A stretch of 64,000 nucleotides of DNA from Bacteroidota bacterium (lineage in GTDB: Bacteria; Bacteroidota; Ignavibacteria; Ignavibacteriales; Ignavibacteriaceae): assembly GCA_023475265.1 (NCBI GenBank), contig JAMCWE010000162.1, positions 1-64,000 on the forward strand. The letters are read 5' to 3'. This document shows positions 16,664-24,875 of the stretch, in pieces. The translations under genes and the position numbers were made by a program. Position 1 is the first letter of the stretch. The number at the start of each line of letters is the position of its first letter. Below the pieces are notes generated by a model. That model did not search any database. It had not been told where the DNA came from and saw nothing but the letters and a program-made list of their open reading frames with translations.

Positions 16664-17875
16664 TCAATTGTTCCCTGTTGAATTTTTAATTTTTCCTTTA
16701 TCAGGACTTACTATATTTTTCTCAGTGTCTGTTCCATTTACTAATTTTTTCTCCGCTGCTTCTTTATCAAATTCTTTTACCGCTTCTGTACCGGTTGGAT
16801 GTCCGTACGTGTCCATCAATTTATAATGAACAAGATATTCATCTTTAGTAATGTTGTTATGCCAGTGCCCGGTTATCATTGCAAAACCGGTTACGGCCAT
16901 AAAAATTGAAACCACTCCGATTGCAACAAACTTTTTTGAAATTTTTTTCTTTGTAAAAACTGATTTCAAATCCAAGGTATCTTCAACGGGACATGCATCG
17001 ATACAGTTTAGGCAAGTGCTGCATTCATCAGAATAAACTGTTAATATTTTATCAACTTTAATTGATGAGGGACATGCCTTTGCACATAAACCGCAATCAA
17101 TACAACTGACTGGATTTCTTTTTATTTTATTCGGACTTAAGAATGAAAAGATTCCAAGCAGTGCGCCGTATGGACAGAGGAACCTGCACCAAAAATTCCT
17201 AACTATTATTGACAACAAAAACAAAGACCCGATTACTATTAAAGCGGTTTTTGAAATATCTACAAAGAAATAGTACATCTTCAGATCTGCAGCCTGATTG
17301 TATGGACTATCGAGGAATGCTTTAACTGCAACTAAGTTCATCAAAACAAAAACTGCGTAGAATAAAAACCCAAGTAAAAGATATTTAAGACTTCGGAGTG
17401 GTATGTCTATCCATTTCGGCAGTTTCAATTTTCTTTTGAAAATCTTCTCTCCAAAATCTCCAATCAATTCCGAAATGAATCCAACAGGACAGAGCCATGA
17501 ACAAAAAGATTTTCCAAATACAATCGACATTAAGATGATTGCTAGAAAAATAAACATCCCAGCCGGATGAACTGGATGAATAATTCCGGTTGAAATAAAA
17601 TAATAAAAACTCATCATAGAGCTGATTGGCAAAAACCCATCAACTCCAGGAGGTCGCTTAAAAAATTCAGCGCTTCCGTTTGATTCTAGGAAATGAGCGA
17701 ATCTATAAAAATCATATCCTATCCAGATGCACAAAAGAGCGAAACTAGATTGAATCAAGAACCTATATTTTTGAATTGGCCTTTCTAAGTTTCTTACTAT
17801 TTTTTTTTCTTTTCCCGCGTTACGGGATTTCACTTCGTTTGGCATATTTCGGATATTTTTATCTGATTTAATCAT
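16664..17875 (-). CDS. NapH/NosR-like membrane 4Fe-4S protein
   Basis: 403 residues. A hydrophilic N-terminus is followed by about five membrane helices with the paired cysteine motifs CSWLCPVG and CRFLCPYG, as in NapH, NosR and CcoG. A ferredoxin domain near residues 255-310 has two 4Fe-4S motifs (CIDCGLCAKACP and CSTCLNCIDACP). A last membrane helix and a short extracytoplasmic tail follow. Such proteins pass electrons from the quinol pool or move metal or redox equivalents across the membrane. Translational coupling to nirK (TGA overlapping the nirK leader) suggests it supplies electrons to, or assembles, NirK, a pairing I do not know as standard. Second gene of the operon. Confidence 0.8.
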   Translation of the reverse strand: MIKSDKNIRNMPNEVKSRNAGKEKKIVRNLERPIQKYRFLIQSSFALLCIWIGYDFYRFAHFLESNGSAEFFKRPPGVDGFLPISSMMSFYYFISTGIIHPVHPAGMFIFLAIILMSIVFGKSFCSWLCPVGFISELIGDFGEKIFKRKLKLPKWIDIPLRSLKYLLLGFLFYAVFVLMNLVAVKAFLDSPYNQAADLKMYYFFVDISKTALIVIGSLFLLSIIVRNFWCRFLCPYGALLGIFSFLSPNKIKRNPVSCIDCGLCAKACPSSIKVDKILTVYSDECSTCLNCIDACPVEDTLDLKSVFTKKKISKKFVAIGVVSIFMAVTGFAMITGHWHNNITKDEYLVHYKLMDTYGHPTGTEAVKEFDKEAAEKKLVNGTDTEKNIVSPDKGKIKNSTGNN

Positions 17876-17884
17876 AAAAAATTT

Positions 17885-18322
17885 TTATGCTTCTAAGTGA
17901 GCAATCTTGTGTAAAGTTTTTTCTTTAAGCTGATCAAGAGTTTGTTCGGTTAACATATTATAAGCGCTTGTTCTTAAGGCGCCCCACTTTTCATGAAGCG
18001 GACATGGATGATCAGGTGAACAATTTGGAAATCCAAGGACACAAGTACTAAAAATTCCCAATCCATCAATAGCTGCCACAACATCGATCAATCTTATATT
18101 AGCGGGATGTTTTGCAAGAGAAAATCCACCTGATTTACCTTTCTTAGAATTTATTATTCCGCTTTCTGTAAGGTTTTGTAAAATCTTCGAGACGAATTCT
18201 TTCGGGATATTTAGTTTTTTAGCAATTTCATCAGCCGATACAATTCCGCCTACTTCTTTTGCAGCCAAATATAAAACCGCTTGTAAACCATATTCGCATT
18301 TTTTTGAAAATATAACTGTCAT
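17885..18322 (-). CDS. Rrf2-family regulator, probably NO- or Fe-S-sensing (NsrR/IscR-like)
   Basis: 145 residues: N-terminal winged helix (residues 1-65; YGLQAVLYLA, SADEIAKKLNIPKEFVSKIL, KKGKSGGFSLAK) followed by a dimerisation helix. Three cysteines at 94, 101 and 107 (C-x6-C-x5-C) resemble the [2Fe-2S]/[4Fe-4S] ligands of IscR and NsrR, where the spacing is usually x5, x5. It is first in the operon ending with ric, so it probably represses its own operon and is released when NO damages its cluster. The promoter and a matching palindrome are directly upstream. NsrR function is inferred, so no symbol is given. Confidence 0.85.
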   Translation of the reverse strand: MTVIFSKKCEYGLQAVLYLAAKEVGGIVSADEIAKKLNIPKEFVSKILQNLTESGIINSKKGKSGGFSLAKHPANIRLIDVVAAIDGLGIFSTCVLGFPNCSPDHPCPLHEKWGALRTSAYNMLTEQTLDQLKEKTLHKIAHLEA

Positions 18323-18328
18323 TTTCTA

Positions 18329-18350
18329 AATCAGATTATTTTATCTGGTT
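18329..18350. promoter_or_regulatory. Candidate Rrf2 operator
   Basis: AATCAGAT (18329-18336), six-base spacer, ATCTGGTT (18343-18350): an imperfect 8-6-8 inverted repeat with 7 of 8 matching pairs. It lies between the -10 element and the start codon of the Rrf2 gene, where a bound repressor would block transcription. It is AT-rich and about 22 bp long, like known NsrR/IscR sites. Confidence 0.6.
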
Positions 18351-18351
18351 A

Positions 18352-18380
18352 AAGATATTTACAATTTTTCTTTTTGTCAA
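18352..18380 (-). promoter_or_regulatory. Promoter of the Rrf2-nirK-ric operon
   Basis: On the minus strand TTGACA (18380-18375) is followed after exactly 17 bp by TATCTT (18357-18352). This is a near-perfect sigma-70 promoter, and TATCTTTA also fits the Bacteroidota-type -7 element in 7 of 8 positions. The predicted start lies inside the operator at 18329-18350. No ribosome-binding site is obvious before the Rrf2 ATG. Confidence 0.7.
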
Positions 18381-18478
18381 GTTAATTTTGCAAGAATTTT
18401 ACAACACTAAAAAAATTTATTTATATTTTGAACCGTTTCTAAAATTAGGACATCTAACAAAACAATTTAGGAATATTA

Positions 18479-18916
18479 ATGGACGATATTTTTTATTACG
18501 AAACTAAAGTAACTTGGAAAGAAGGCAAGATAGGTGAGCTTTCCTCCGATGGAATGGATAATATTACAATTGCCACTCCCCCGGAATTTCCCGGAGGTGT
18601 TCCAAATGTTTGGTCGCCGGAACATTTATTTGCCGCTTCTGCAAACATATGTTTGATGACTACATTTCTTGCTATTGCTGAAAATTCAAAATTAAATTTT
18701 ATTTCCTTTTCTTCTAAAGGGAAAGGTAAAGTAGAAAAAGTTGACGGAAAATTATTTGTAACTCAAATTGAACTTTCGCCGAACATCATTGTTAATAACG
18801 AACACGAAAAAGAAAGAGCGTTACGGATTATTGAAAAATCTGAAAAGGCTTGTCTTATTTCCCGTTCTATGAAATCAGAAATTATTTTAAAACCAGAAAT
18901 CATTGTTCAAAACTAA
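18479..18916 (+). CDS. OsmC-family protein
   Basis: 145 residues matching OsmC/Ohr-like thiol proteins, which reduce organic hydroperoxides in the cytoplasm. The two redox cysteines are visible at 58 (SANICLMTTFL) and 125 (KACLISRSM), and the family turn WSPEHLFAAS lies just before the first. The long central helix and the EKSEKAC region are typical. It is divergent from the nirK operon and shares its intergenic region, so a joint stress response is possible. It is followed after 11 bp by the FmdB-like gene. Whether it is an Ohr or a generic OsmC-like enzyme is not clear. Confidence 0.83.
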   Translation: MDDIFYYETKVTWKEGKIGELSSDGMDNITIATPPEFPGGVPNVWSPEHLFAASANICLMTTFLAIAENSKLNFISFSSKGKGKVEKVDGKLFVTQIELSPNIIVNNEHEKERALRIIEKSEKACLISRSMKSEIILKPEIIVQN

Positions 18917-18927
18917 AGGAGATTTTT

Positions 18928-19173
18928 ATGCCGATCTTTGAATACCGCTGCAGCGAATGCAATAATAAATTTGAAGTGCTCCATAAATCAAGCGCGGCAA
19001 ATGAAGAAGTAATTTGTCCAAAATGCAGCTCGAAGAAAAACAAAAAATTGCTTTCAACTTTCAGCGCTTCATTCGCGGGTGGTTCTGATTTTTCGAGCAG
19101 CAGCTATAGCGACGATTCTTCATGCTCAACCGGCACTTGCGGTTGCGGCTCAGGCGCATGTGGAATAAACTAA
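18928..19173 (+). CDS. FmdB-family zinc-ribbon protein
   Basis: 81 residues from the ATG at 18928, chosen over an upstream in-frame start because AAAGGAG lies just before it and MPIFEYRCSECNNKFE is the standard family beginning. Two CxxC pairs (CSEC, CPKC) form a zinc ribbon in residues 8-40. A Ser/Gly-rich tail ends with a cysteine cluster (CSTGTCGCGSGACG). The name comes from an amidase regulator, but the function in most bacteria is unknown. It is probably cotranscribed with the OsmC gene. Confidence 0.85.
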   Translation: MPIFEYRCSECNNKFEVLHKSSAANEEVICPKCSSKKNKKLLSTFSASFAGGSDFSSSSYSDDSSCSTGTCGCGSGACGIN

Positions 19174-19208
19174 TTTAAATGTGTATCAAATTTTAATCAA
19201 GCGTGTAT

Positions 19209-19243
19209 GATTGCATGAACTAAAAATTTTAGGTCATGCAATC
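19209..19243. terminator. Bidirectional hairpin between FmdB and YihY genes
   Basis: GATTGCATGA (19209-19218) and TCATGCAATC (19234-19243) are exact inverted repeats. Inside them CTAAAA/TTTTAG extends the stem. It lies between convergent genes and probably ends both transcripts. It has the same TTGCATGA core as the hairpin at 11724-11776. Confidence 0.65.
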
Positions 19244-19251
19244 AATTTTAT

Positions 19252-20181
19252 TTAGAGAGGAATTATTTTCCGTTCCTTATATAGCCTTCCTATTTCCGCA
19301 CCAACTATAAAGACGATTGAAGAATAGTAAATCCAGAACGCGACAACAACAACCAAAGCATATGTCCCGTATATTTTTCCTAAAGTAGTAAAGTGATGAA
19401 TGTAAAATCCAAATCCTTGCTTCGCGGTTTCCCATAAAATTGCAGCCCAGACAGCGCTTATTAAAGTGGAGTTCTTACCTAATTTTCTAACAGGAACGGT
19501 AGAATATAAAATCAAGAACAAGATGAAAATTAAAACTAATGAAATGATCGAAAGCATAAAATGCTCGAAGATTGGGCTTCTGAAAAATCCCAATCCTTCC
19601 ATGTGTTGAGCAGCTTGAATAATTAAATCAAGAATTGGTGACAACATTGTTGTTACAAAGAAAATCAAAATAACCATCAGCACTAAGGCAAAGTCCCGAA
19701 GTTTTCCAAGTAGAAAGTGAACGTTGGTTTCAATCCCGAAAACTCTGTTTAAAATCGTTCTCATGCTGCTGAACAACCCGCTTGCCGCAATGAGCAAACC
19801 AAAGGCGCCGATAATTCCTGCAATGTTTTTATATTCAATTACTTCATTAATTCTTTTGAAAATAACTTCTTTAACGTAATCGGAATATTTTTCATAAGGT
19901 ATTATAGTGCTGATTGCAGCATTAACCTGGCTTTGCACACTTTGTGAATTAAGAATGTTGCCAAGAACATAAAATAAAATAAGAAGAAAAGGAATAATGC
20001 AAACGAATAAAGAAAATGCTAAGCCACCGGCAAGCAGAAATACATGGTGTTCATCCACCCGGCTAATTAAACCACCGATGTAATGTTTAATAAAATCTTT
20101 AGTCTTTTTGTAAGAAGGTTTGTATTTCGGTAATTGACTAATAGATCTAGAAATTGTTTTACGCTTTTTTGATCCCGTCAT
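19252..20181 (-). CDS. YihY/BrkB-family inner membrane protein
   Basis: 309 residues with about six membrane segments, preceded by a basic cytoplasmic N-terminus. Family marks include HHVFLLAGGLAFSLFVCIIPFLLILFYVLG as successive stretches, IAASGLFSSMRTILNRVFGIE and the C-terminal YGTYALVVVVAFWIYYSSIVFIVGAEIGRLY. The family was once annotated as ribonuclease BN, but it is a membrane protein of unknown function. Gene separated by 36 bp from purL upstream and probably read with it. No substrate can be inferred. Confidence 0.85.
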   Translation of the reverse strand: MTGSKKRKTISRSISQLPKYKPSYKKTKDFIKHYIGGLISRVDEHHVFLLAGGLAFSLFVCIIPFLLILFYVLGNILNSQSVQSQVNAAISTIIPYEKYSDYVKEVIFKRINEVIEYKNIAGIIGAFGLLIAASGLFSSMRTILNRVFGIETNVHFLLGKLRDFALVLMVILIFFVTTMLSPILDLIIQAAQHMEGLGFFRSPIFEHFMLSIISLVLIFILFLILYSTVPVRKLGKNSTLISAVWAAILWETAKQGFGFYIHHFTTLGKIYGTYALVVVVAFWIYYSSIVFIVGAEIGRLYKERKIIPL

Positions 20182-20217
20182 TTTTTTAATGATGTCACTC
20201 TTTTCTTTGGTCTCATA

Positions 20218-22440
20218 TTATGCATTCATTATTCTAGAAATGGAGTTATAAAAAATATCGGACAAAGTTTCCAGATTAAAGTCAAACTTGTTATTGACAA
20301 TAAGTTTTTTCCCTCCAGTAGTTCCAAGAAAATAAAATACTTGATTGTATTCGCCTAACAATTTTTCAACTTCAGATCTTTTATCCTTTGAAACTGAAAT
20401 AATTATTCTTGATTGACTTTCTGAGAAAAGAGAAAAGTCTTCTCGAGTTTTTACCGGAATGTTTACAGATGCGCCAATTAAATTCTCATCGTTCATTATG
20501 CAGCATTCTGCCAAAGCTGCAATAATTCCGCCTTCTGAAATATCGTGTGCTGATTTAATTAATTTTTTATTGATAAGCGTAAGAACTGTATCTTGTAATT
20601 TTTTTTCTGTATCCAAATTTATTCTAGGTGAATCGCCTGCAACTTTCCCATGAATGATTTTTAAATATTCACTGCCCCCTAATTCTTCAAAGTCTTCACC
20701 GAGAACAAAAATCAAATCATCTTCTTCTTTAAAAAAAGAAGTAGTTACATTTTCCAGCTTCTCCACCAATCCAACCATACCAATCGTTGGTGTTGGATAA
20801 ACCGCTGTGTTTGGTGATTCATTGTAGAAACTGACATTACCGCCGGTAACGGGTGTATCGAAAAATCTGCAAGCTTCTCCCATACCATCAATTGCTTCTT
20901 TGAACTGCCAGAACATTTCCGGTTTGTATGGGTTTCCAAAGTTCAAACAGTTTGTAATAGCTAACGGTACACCGCCAGAACAAACAATATTTCTTGCAGA
21001 TTCAGCTACCGCAATTTTAGTTCCTTCTTTGGGATTCAAATATACGTAGCGAGAATTGCAATCCGTCTTCATTGCGAGCGCTTTGTTAGTTCCTTTAATA
21101 TAAACTACTGCTGCATCGCATCCCGGTCCCACAATTGTATTGGTTCTTACCATCGAATCATACTGCTCATAAACCCATCGCTTGGATACAATGTTTGGAG
21201 AAGAAAAAACTTTTATGAAAGTTTCAGCTAAATTTTTCTGTTGAGGAAGAGAAGAGAAATCAAATTTTCTTACATCATCAATATATCCTGGTTTTTTTGT
21301 TTCTCGCATATAAACCGGGGCGCCGCCGCCTAAAACTAATTCGTACGCAGGAATAATTGCTTTCTTTCCTCCTTCATAATCAATATCAAGCATGCCGTCA
21401 TTCGTAACATAACCAATAATTTCACAATGAAGATCCCATTTTTCAAAAACTTTTTTCACTTCATTTTCAAAACCTTTTTTAACCACGCACAACATTCTCT
21501 CCTGACTTTCAGAAAGCATAATTTCATAAGCCGTCATTCCTTTTTCTCTCAAAGGAACTTTATTCAAGTCAATCTTCATCCCGGAATTTCCTTTCGCACT
21601 CATCTCGCTAGTAGAGCAAGAAATTCCTGCGGCTCCCATATCCTGAATTCCGATGAGCCAGCCGTTCTTGATAATTTCCAAAGATGCTTCAAGCAAAAGT
21701 TTTTCAGTAAATGGATCACCAACTTGAACTGATGGGCGTTTCGCTTCAGACTTTTCAGAAATTTCTTCTGACGCAAAAGTAGCGCCATGAATTCCATCTC
21801 TGCCTGTAGATGAACCAACAATCATAACAGAATTGCCTTCACCTTCTGCAATCGCACTAGCATATTGATTCTTCTTAACAATTCCAACTGCCATCGCATT
21901 TACTAAAGGATTGCCTTGATAGGATTCATCAAAATAAACTTCACCGGCAACTGTCGGAACGCCAAAGCTGTTTCCGTAATCGCCTATGCCGCGGACAACT
22001 CCGTCAAATAAAAATCTTGTACGGGCATCATCAAGAGTTCCAAAGCGAAGTGAGTTTAAAGAAGCAATCGGTCTGGCGCCCATGGTAAAAATATCTCTCA
22101 TAATTCCGCCAACACCGGTAGCGGCACCTTGATACGGTTCCACAGCTGATGGGTGATTATGGCTTTCAATTTTAAAAGCTACAGCTAGGTCATCACCGAT
22201 ATCAACAAGTCCGGCATTTTCTTCACCTGCGCCAACAAGCAGTCTGCCGCCGCTTCTCGGCAAAGTTTTAAGAAGTGCTATTGAATTTTTATAGCTGCAA
22301 TGCTCACTCCACATTACGCTGAAAATTCCAAGCTCGGTAAAAATTGGAACTCTTCCCAAAATTTTTTTTATTCTTTCAAATTCGTCTTCAGTTAATCCAT
22401 GTTCTAAAGCTAATTCCAAAGTTACTTCAGGTTCGATCAT
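20218..22440 (-). CDS. purL: Phosphoribosylformylglycinamidine synthase, PurL subunit
   Basis: 740 residues, the small PurL form that needs separate PurS and PurQ subunits, carrying out the fourth step of purine synthesis with ATP. Markers: [14 protein letters not shown] (substrate site), [43 protein letters not shown] (read as consecutive blocks), [28 protein letters not shown] and the second half [10 protein letters not shown]. Two ATPase-like AIRS domains are present, as expected. Neither PurQ nor PurS is in this window; the amidotransferase at 22611 is of another type. Promoter region 22441-22610 shows no recognisable purine riboswitch. Confidence 0.95.
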   Translation of the reverse strand: MIEPEVTLELALEHGLTEDEFERIKKILGRVPIFTELGIFSVMWSEHCSYKNSIALLKTLPRSGGRLLVGAGEENAGLVDIGDDLAVAFKIESHNHPSAVEPYQGAATGVGGIMRDIFTMGARPIASLNSLRFGTLDDARTRFLFDGVVRGIGDYGNSFGVPTVAGEVYFDESYQGNPLVNAMAVGIVKKNQYASAIAEGEGNSVMIVGSSTGRDGIHGATFASEEISEKSEAKRPSVQVGDPFTEKLLLEASLEIIKNGWLIGIQDMGAAGISCSTSEMSAKGNSGMKIDLNKVPLREKGMTAYEIMLSESQERMLCVVKKGFENEVKKVFEKWDLHCEIIGYVTNDGMLDIDYEGGKKAIIPAYELVLGGGAPVYMRETKKPGYIDDVRKFDFSSLPQQKNLAETFIKVFSSPNIVSKRWVYEQYDSMVRTNTIVGPGCDAAVVYIKGTNKALAMKTDCNSRYVYLNPKEGTKIAVAESARNIVCSGGVPLAITNCLNFGNPYKPEMFWQFKEAIDGMGEACRFFDTPVTGGNVSFYNESPNTAVYPTPTIGMVGLVEKLENVTTSFFKEEDDLIFVLGEDFEELGGSEYLKIIHGKVAGDSPRINLDTEKKLQDTVLTLINKKLIKSAHDISEGGIIAALAECCIMNDENLIGASVNIPVKTREDFSLFSESQSRIIISVSKDKRSEVEKLLGEYNQVFYFLGTTGGKKLIVNNKFDFNLETLSDIFYNSISRIMNA

Positions 22441-22610
22441 TACTACACATCCGCTTAATAATTAATATTGAATTGAATTTTCCTAACAAATATAAGATTT
22501 AAAAAATTGGTTGAAAAATAATCTCACCCTTCGCTGTCACGACACTTCTATGACTTTTTAATTAATTTCGATCTAATAATTTTATTAAAAAATCGGTTTA
22601 AGAAATATAA

Positions 22611-23306
22611 ATGAGAATACACATTCTTCAGCATGAAAGATTTGAAGGCCCCGGTTATATTGAAGTTTGGGCTAAAGAAAATAATCACGAAATCACATTT
22701 ACAAAATTCTATGAGCAAGTAAAACTTCCCGGGATCAATGATTTTGACATGCTGATAATAATGGGCGGGCCAATGGGCATTTATGATGAAGATAAATTTC
22801 CGTGGTTAACAAGCGAAAAAATTTTCATTAAAAATGTAATTGATTCAGGTAAATTGGTTTTAGGAATATGTCTTGGTTCCCAATTGATTGCTGCATCTTT
22901 AGGAGCGAAGGTTTATCCAAATAAATTTAAAGAAATTGGCTGGTTTGATATTAAGCTTACAGAAAATGCAAAAAATAATTTATTGTTTACTTCATTCCCT
23001 CAACAAACAAAAGTTTTTCAATGGCACGGCGATACTTTTGATCTGCCGGAAGGAGCTTTGCTTCTGGCAGAAAGTGAAGCTTGTAAAAATCAAGCTTTCG
23101 TGTATAAGGAGAAAGTGTTCGCTCTTCAGTTTCACTGTGAAGTTACTGAAAACTCTTTACAAGAAATGTTAGAAGAAGGTAAAAATGAATTAAAGAAAGA
23201 AAAGTATATTCAAACAGCAGAAGAAATTTTGTCTAAAAAATATTTAATATCCGACAATAACAAAATGATACAAAAATTGCTGGAAAAAATGGTGAATATC
23301 CGTTAG
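22611..23306 (+). CDS. Class I glutamine amidotransferase-like protein
   Basis: 231 residues with a GATase1 fold. The nucleophile Cys87 lies in GICLGSQLIA, with His175 and Glu177 in ALQFHCEV completing the triad, so glutamine hydrolysis is likely. MGGPMGIYDEDKFPWL and FQWHGDTFDLP are typical of the standalone GMP-synthase-like group (YfeJ type), not PurQ, GuaA or PabA. The ammonia acceptor is unknown. Divergent from purL, so sharing a 170-bp intergenic region, but the family difference argues against it being the PurL partner. Confidence 0.8.
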   Translation: MRIHILQHERFEGPGYIEVWAKENNHEITFTKFYEQVKLPGINDFDMLIIMGGPMGIYDEDKFPWLTSEKIFIKNVIDSGKLVLGICLGSQLIAASLGAKVYPNKFKEIGWFDIKLTENAKNNLLFTSFPQQTKVFQWHGDTFDLPEGALLLAESEACKNQAFVYKEKVFALQFHCEVTENSLQEMLEEGKNELKKEKYIQTAEEILSKKYLISDNNKMIQKLLEKMVNIR

Positions 23307-23307
23307 G

Positions 23308-23324
23308 AAGAATTTTTTATTCTT
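23308..23324. terminator. Weak hairpin between convergent genes
   Basis: AAGAAT, five T, ATTCTT at 23308-23324, followed by a TTTTAAAAATTTTT run. It lies between the amidotransferase stop and the convergent HipT-like gene. The stem is only 6 AT-rich pairs, so it may be a weak terminator or chance. Confidence 0.3.
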
Positions 23325-23335
23325 TTAAAAATTTT

Positions 23336-24265
23336 TCACCCAAATAAGATTTTATATCTTTCAGAAATAAGATTAACATATTTTTCTTTCATTTCTTCGG
23401 ATAAAAAACTTTTAGAGATTAACTCATGCCACATATTTATTGAGTCTTTAATTTCATCGCAAATTCTGAAGACTGTTTTTTCATTCATTCCGAGTCTTTC
23501 TTTGCCCCTATAATCGATTAAAATTTTTCTTGAAAGCTTTTTCTTTTTCCCCATTAATGGTAAGGCTATTTCTTCCTGTGGATTTGGTGCGGCAATAGTT
23601 GTATTTATTAAATCGTAAGTAGGAGAGAGTTCAACTTTATGATTCCGTGTTATTAAGGAAAAATTTTTTAAATGCTGGTCTTCATTTCCTATAAGAAAAT
23701 TAAACAGAGTAAGTCGAAATAATTTTACAAATTCAATCACCGGAAACGTACAGTATTGTTTTATTATATCAACTATTTTTTCCATGCTAAAATCATATTT
23801 AGTTTCTCTTGATTTGCCCGCAAGCTGTGCAAAATCTTCCAGAGAATATTTTTTATCTCTGCCATACCTATCAAAGCGTTTAATAAAATAAGTCAGCTTG
23901 CTGTCAATTGAATACACCATCCCGTGTAACGGAACATCAAGCCCAACTGTTTCAGCAAGTTTCATAGTAAGGTCTTCATTTTCCGGAAGCTGAGGATAAA
24001 AATTATTCTGCGGTTTAAGGATAAAGGTACCTCCATTATCGACTATAATGAATGAGCTCTCTTTGAGATTTAATCTTGCGCTCAATTTGGGCTGCACCCC
24101 CTGAATAGACATTTTAACCGCTCTGACAGCAGCTTCCTTTATTTGTTCTTCCTGAGTTAACGGAATATCTTTCAAGTCATTGAGGTTCCGTGATAAAAGC
24201 TTTAATCCTTCCAACGAGTATTTTCTATCACCGCACGGATTATAAGTAATAGGACAAATATTCAT
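23336..24265 (-). CDS. HipT-like serine/threonine kinase toxin (HipA C-terminal type)
   Basis: 309 residues, shorter than full HipA (about 440) because the N-terminal subdomain is on a separate gene. It starts with the MNICPITYNPCG segment seen in this class. The Gly-rich loop reads SIQGVQPKLS at 53-62, where HipT-type kinases carry autophosphorylated serines; only the first Ser of an S-x-S pattern is kept. The catalytic loop is LIGNEDQHLKN (Asp196) and the metal motif SPTYDL (Asp218). Such kinases phosphorylate aminoacyl-tRNA synthetases and stop growth. It overlaps the HipS-like gene by 4 bp. HipBST-type assignment is by gene order and domains. Confidence 0.85.
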   Translation of the reverse strand: MNICPITYNPCGDRKYSLEGLKLLSRNLNDLKDIPLTQEEQIKEAAVRAVKMSIQGVQPKLSARLNLKESSFIIVDNGGTFILKPQNNFYPQLPENEDLTMKLAETVGLDVPLHGMVYSIDSKLTYFIKRFDRYGRDKKYSLEDFAQLAGKSRETKYDFSMEKIVDIIKQYCTFPVIEFVKLFRLTLFNFLIGNEDQHLKNFSLITRNHKVELSPTYDLINTTIAAPNPQEEIALPLMGKKKKLSRKILIDYRGKERLGMNEKTVFRICDEIKDSINMWHELISKSFLSEEMKEKYVNLISERYKILFG

Positions 24266-24579
24266 TCTGCTTCTTCCACTGTTATTGAACCTACGAGATC
24301 CCTGCCTACTAAAATAAGCTGCCCGAATAAATCGTTCTTATCGGTTTTAGTTTGCCGTAATAAGGCTTCAAGCTGAATTCCCTCAGGCAGCAATCCTTCA
24401 AAGAATGGAGGAAAGCTGTTAAATTCATATTCCTTTTTTGATACTACAATTGTCAAAGAAACCGGCGCGTCTTCGTAATCATCTTTATAAATGAATTTAT
24501 AATTTTTAAATTTTTCTATTTCAATCAAGTCACCGGCATATTTACCAAAATTATATACTTTAGCTTTTCTCATTTTCAT
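24262..24579 (-). CDS. HipS-like protein (HipA N-terminal subdomain)
   Basis: 105 residues matching the HipA N-terminal domain alone: KVYNFGKYAGDLIE, then FNSFPPFFEGLLPEGIQLEALLR and LFGQLILVGRDLVGSITV. In the HipBST system the small protein inhibits the kinase, rather than the DNA-binding protein doing so. It overlaps the regulator gene upstream by 20 bp and the kinase gene downstream by 4 bp, so the three are translationally coupled. It is probably the antitoxin. A split of one ancestral hipA gene by frameshift is unlikely given the clean overlaps and the typical kinase start. Confidence 0.83.
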   Translation of the reverse strand: MKMRKAKVYNFGKYAGDLIEIEKFKNYKFIYKDDYEDAPVSLTIVVSKKEYEFNSFPPFFEGLLPEGIQLEALLRQTKTDKNDLFGQLILVGRDLVGSITVEEAE

Positions 24580-24814
24580 TTTCCATTAAATGCATTAACG
24601 GGCTTTCAAGTTTCATTTTTATATTGAGAGCTTTGAATACCTTCAACAAAGTATTTAAGCGGACTGATTCTTTTCCTTTTTCAATATCGAAGACTGCAGT
24701 TTTTCCAACGTCAGCTAAATCTGCTAATTGCTTTTGATTTAACCCGCTTTTAGTACGATGAAATTTCACTGCACGAGCAATTTCTTTAGTAAAATCTATA
24801 TTATTTCCCGCCAT
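24560..24814 (-). CDS. HipB-like XRE-family regulator
   Basis: 84 residues with a Cro/C1-type helix-turn-helix at about 12-70 (KFHRTKSGLNQKQLADLADVGKTAVFDIEKGK as successive blocks). This matches HipB-like and y4mF-type antitoxin regulators. First gene of the three-gene HipBST-like module. The start codon ATG at 24812-24814 sits inside a palindromic operator, so binding of its own product would block expression. Two more copies of the operator lie upstream. The HipB dimer probably also contacts the HipT/HipS complex. Confidence 0.85.
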   Translation of the reverse strand: MAGNNIDFTKEIARAVKFHRTKSGLNQKQLADLADVGKTAVFDIEKGKESVRLNTLLKVFKALNIKMKLESPLMHLMENENEKS

Positions 24815-24822
24815 GGCAGTAA
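24805..24822. promoter_or_regulatory. HipB-type operator O1, over the hipB-like start codon
   Basis: TTCCCGCCATGGCAGTAA matches the perfect palindrome at 24876 in 14 of 18 positions and is itself palindromic in 7 of 9 pairs. It spans the start codon of the XRE gene. Spacing to O2 is 71 bp. Confidence 0.6.
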
Positions 24823-24875
24823 TTTTTATTGTTTTAGAATAAACTTAAATGAAAAATTAGTAAATAGCAAGAATT

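Noticed and set aside
18850-18927. N-terminal extension of the FmdB-like protein
   Set aside because: It would overlap the OsmC gene and lacks family similarity, while the ATG at 18928 has AAAGGAG before it and the standard family beginning.
22611-23306. Glutamine amidotransferase next to purL as PurQ
   Set aside because: Its motifs (MGGPMGIYDEDKFPWL, FQWHGDTFDLP) are those of standalone GMP-synthase-like amidotransferases, and it is divergent from purL rather than in an operon with it.
23336-24579. HipT-like and HipS-like genes as one hipA gene broken by a frameshift
   Set aside because: The 4-bp overlap, the family-typical start MNICPITYNPCG and intact catalytic motifs fit a genuine two-gene arrangement.
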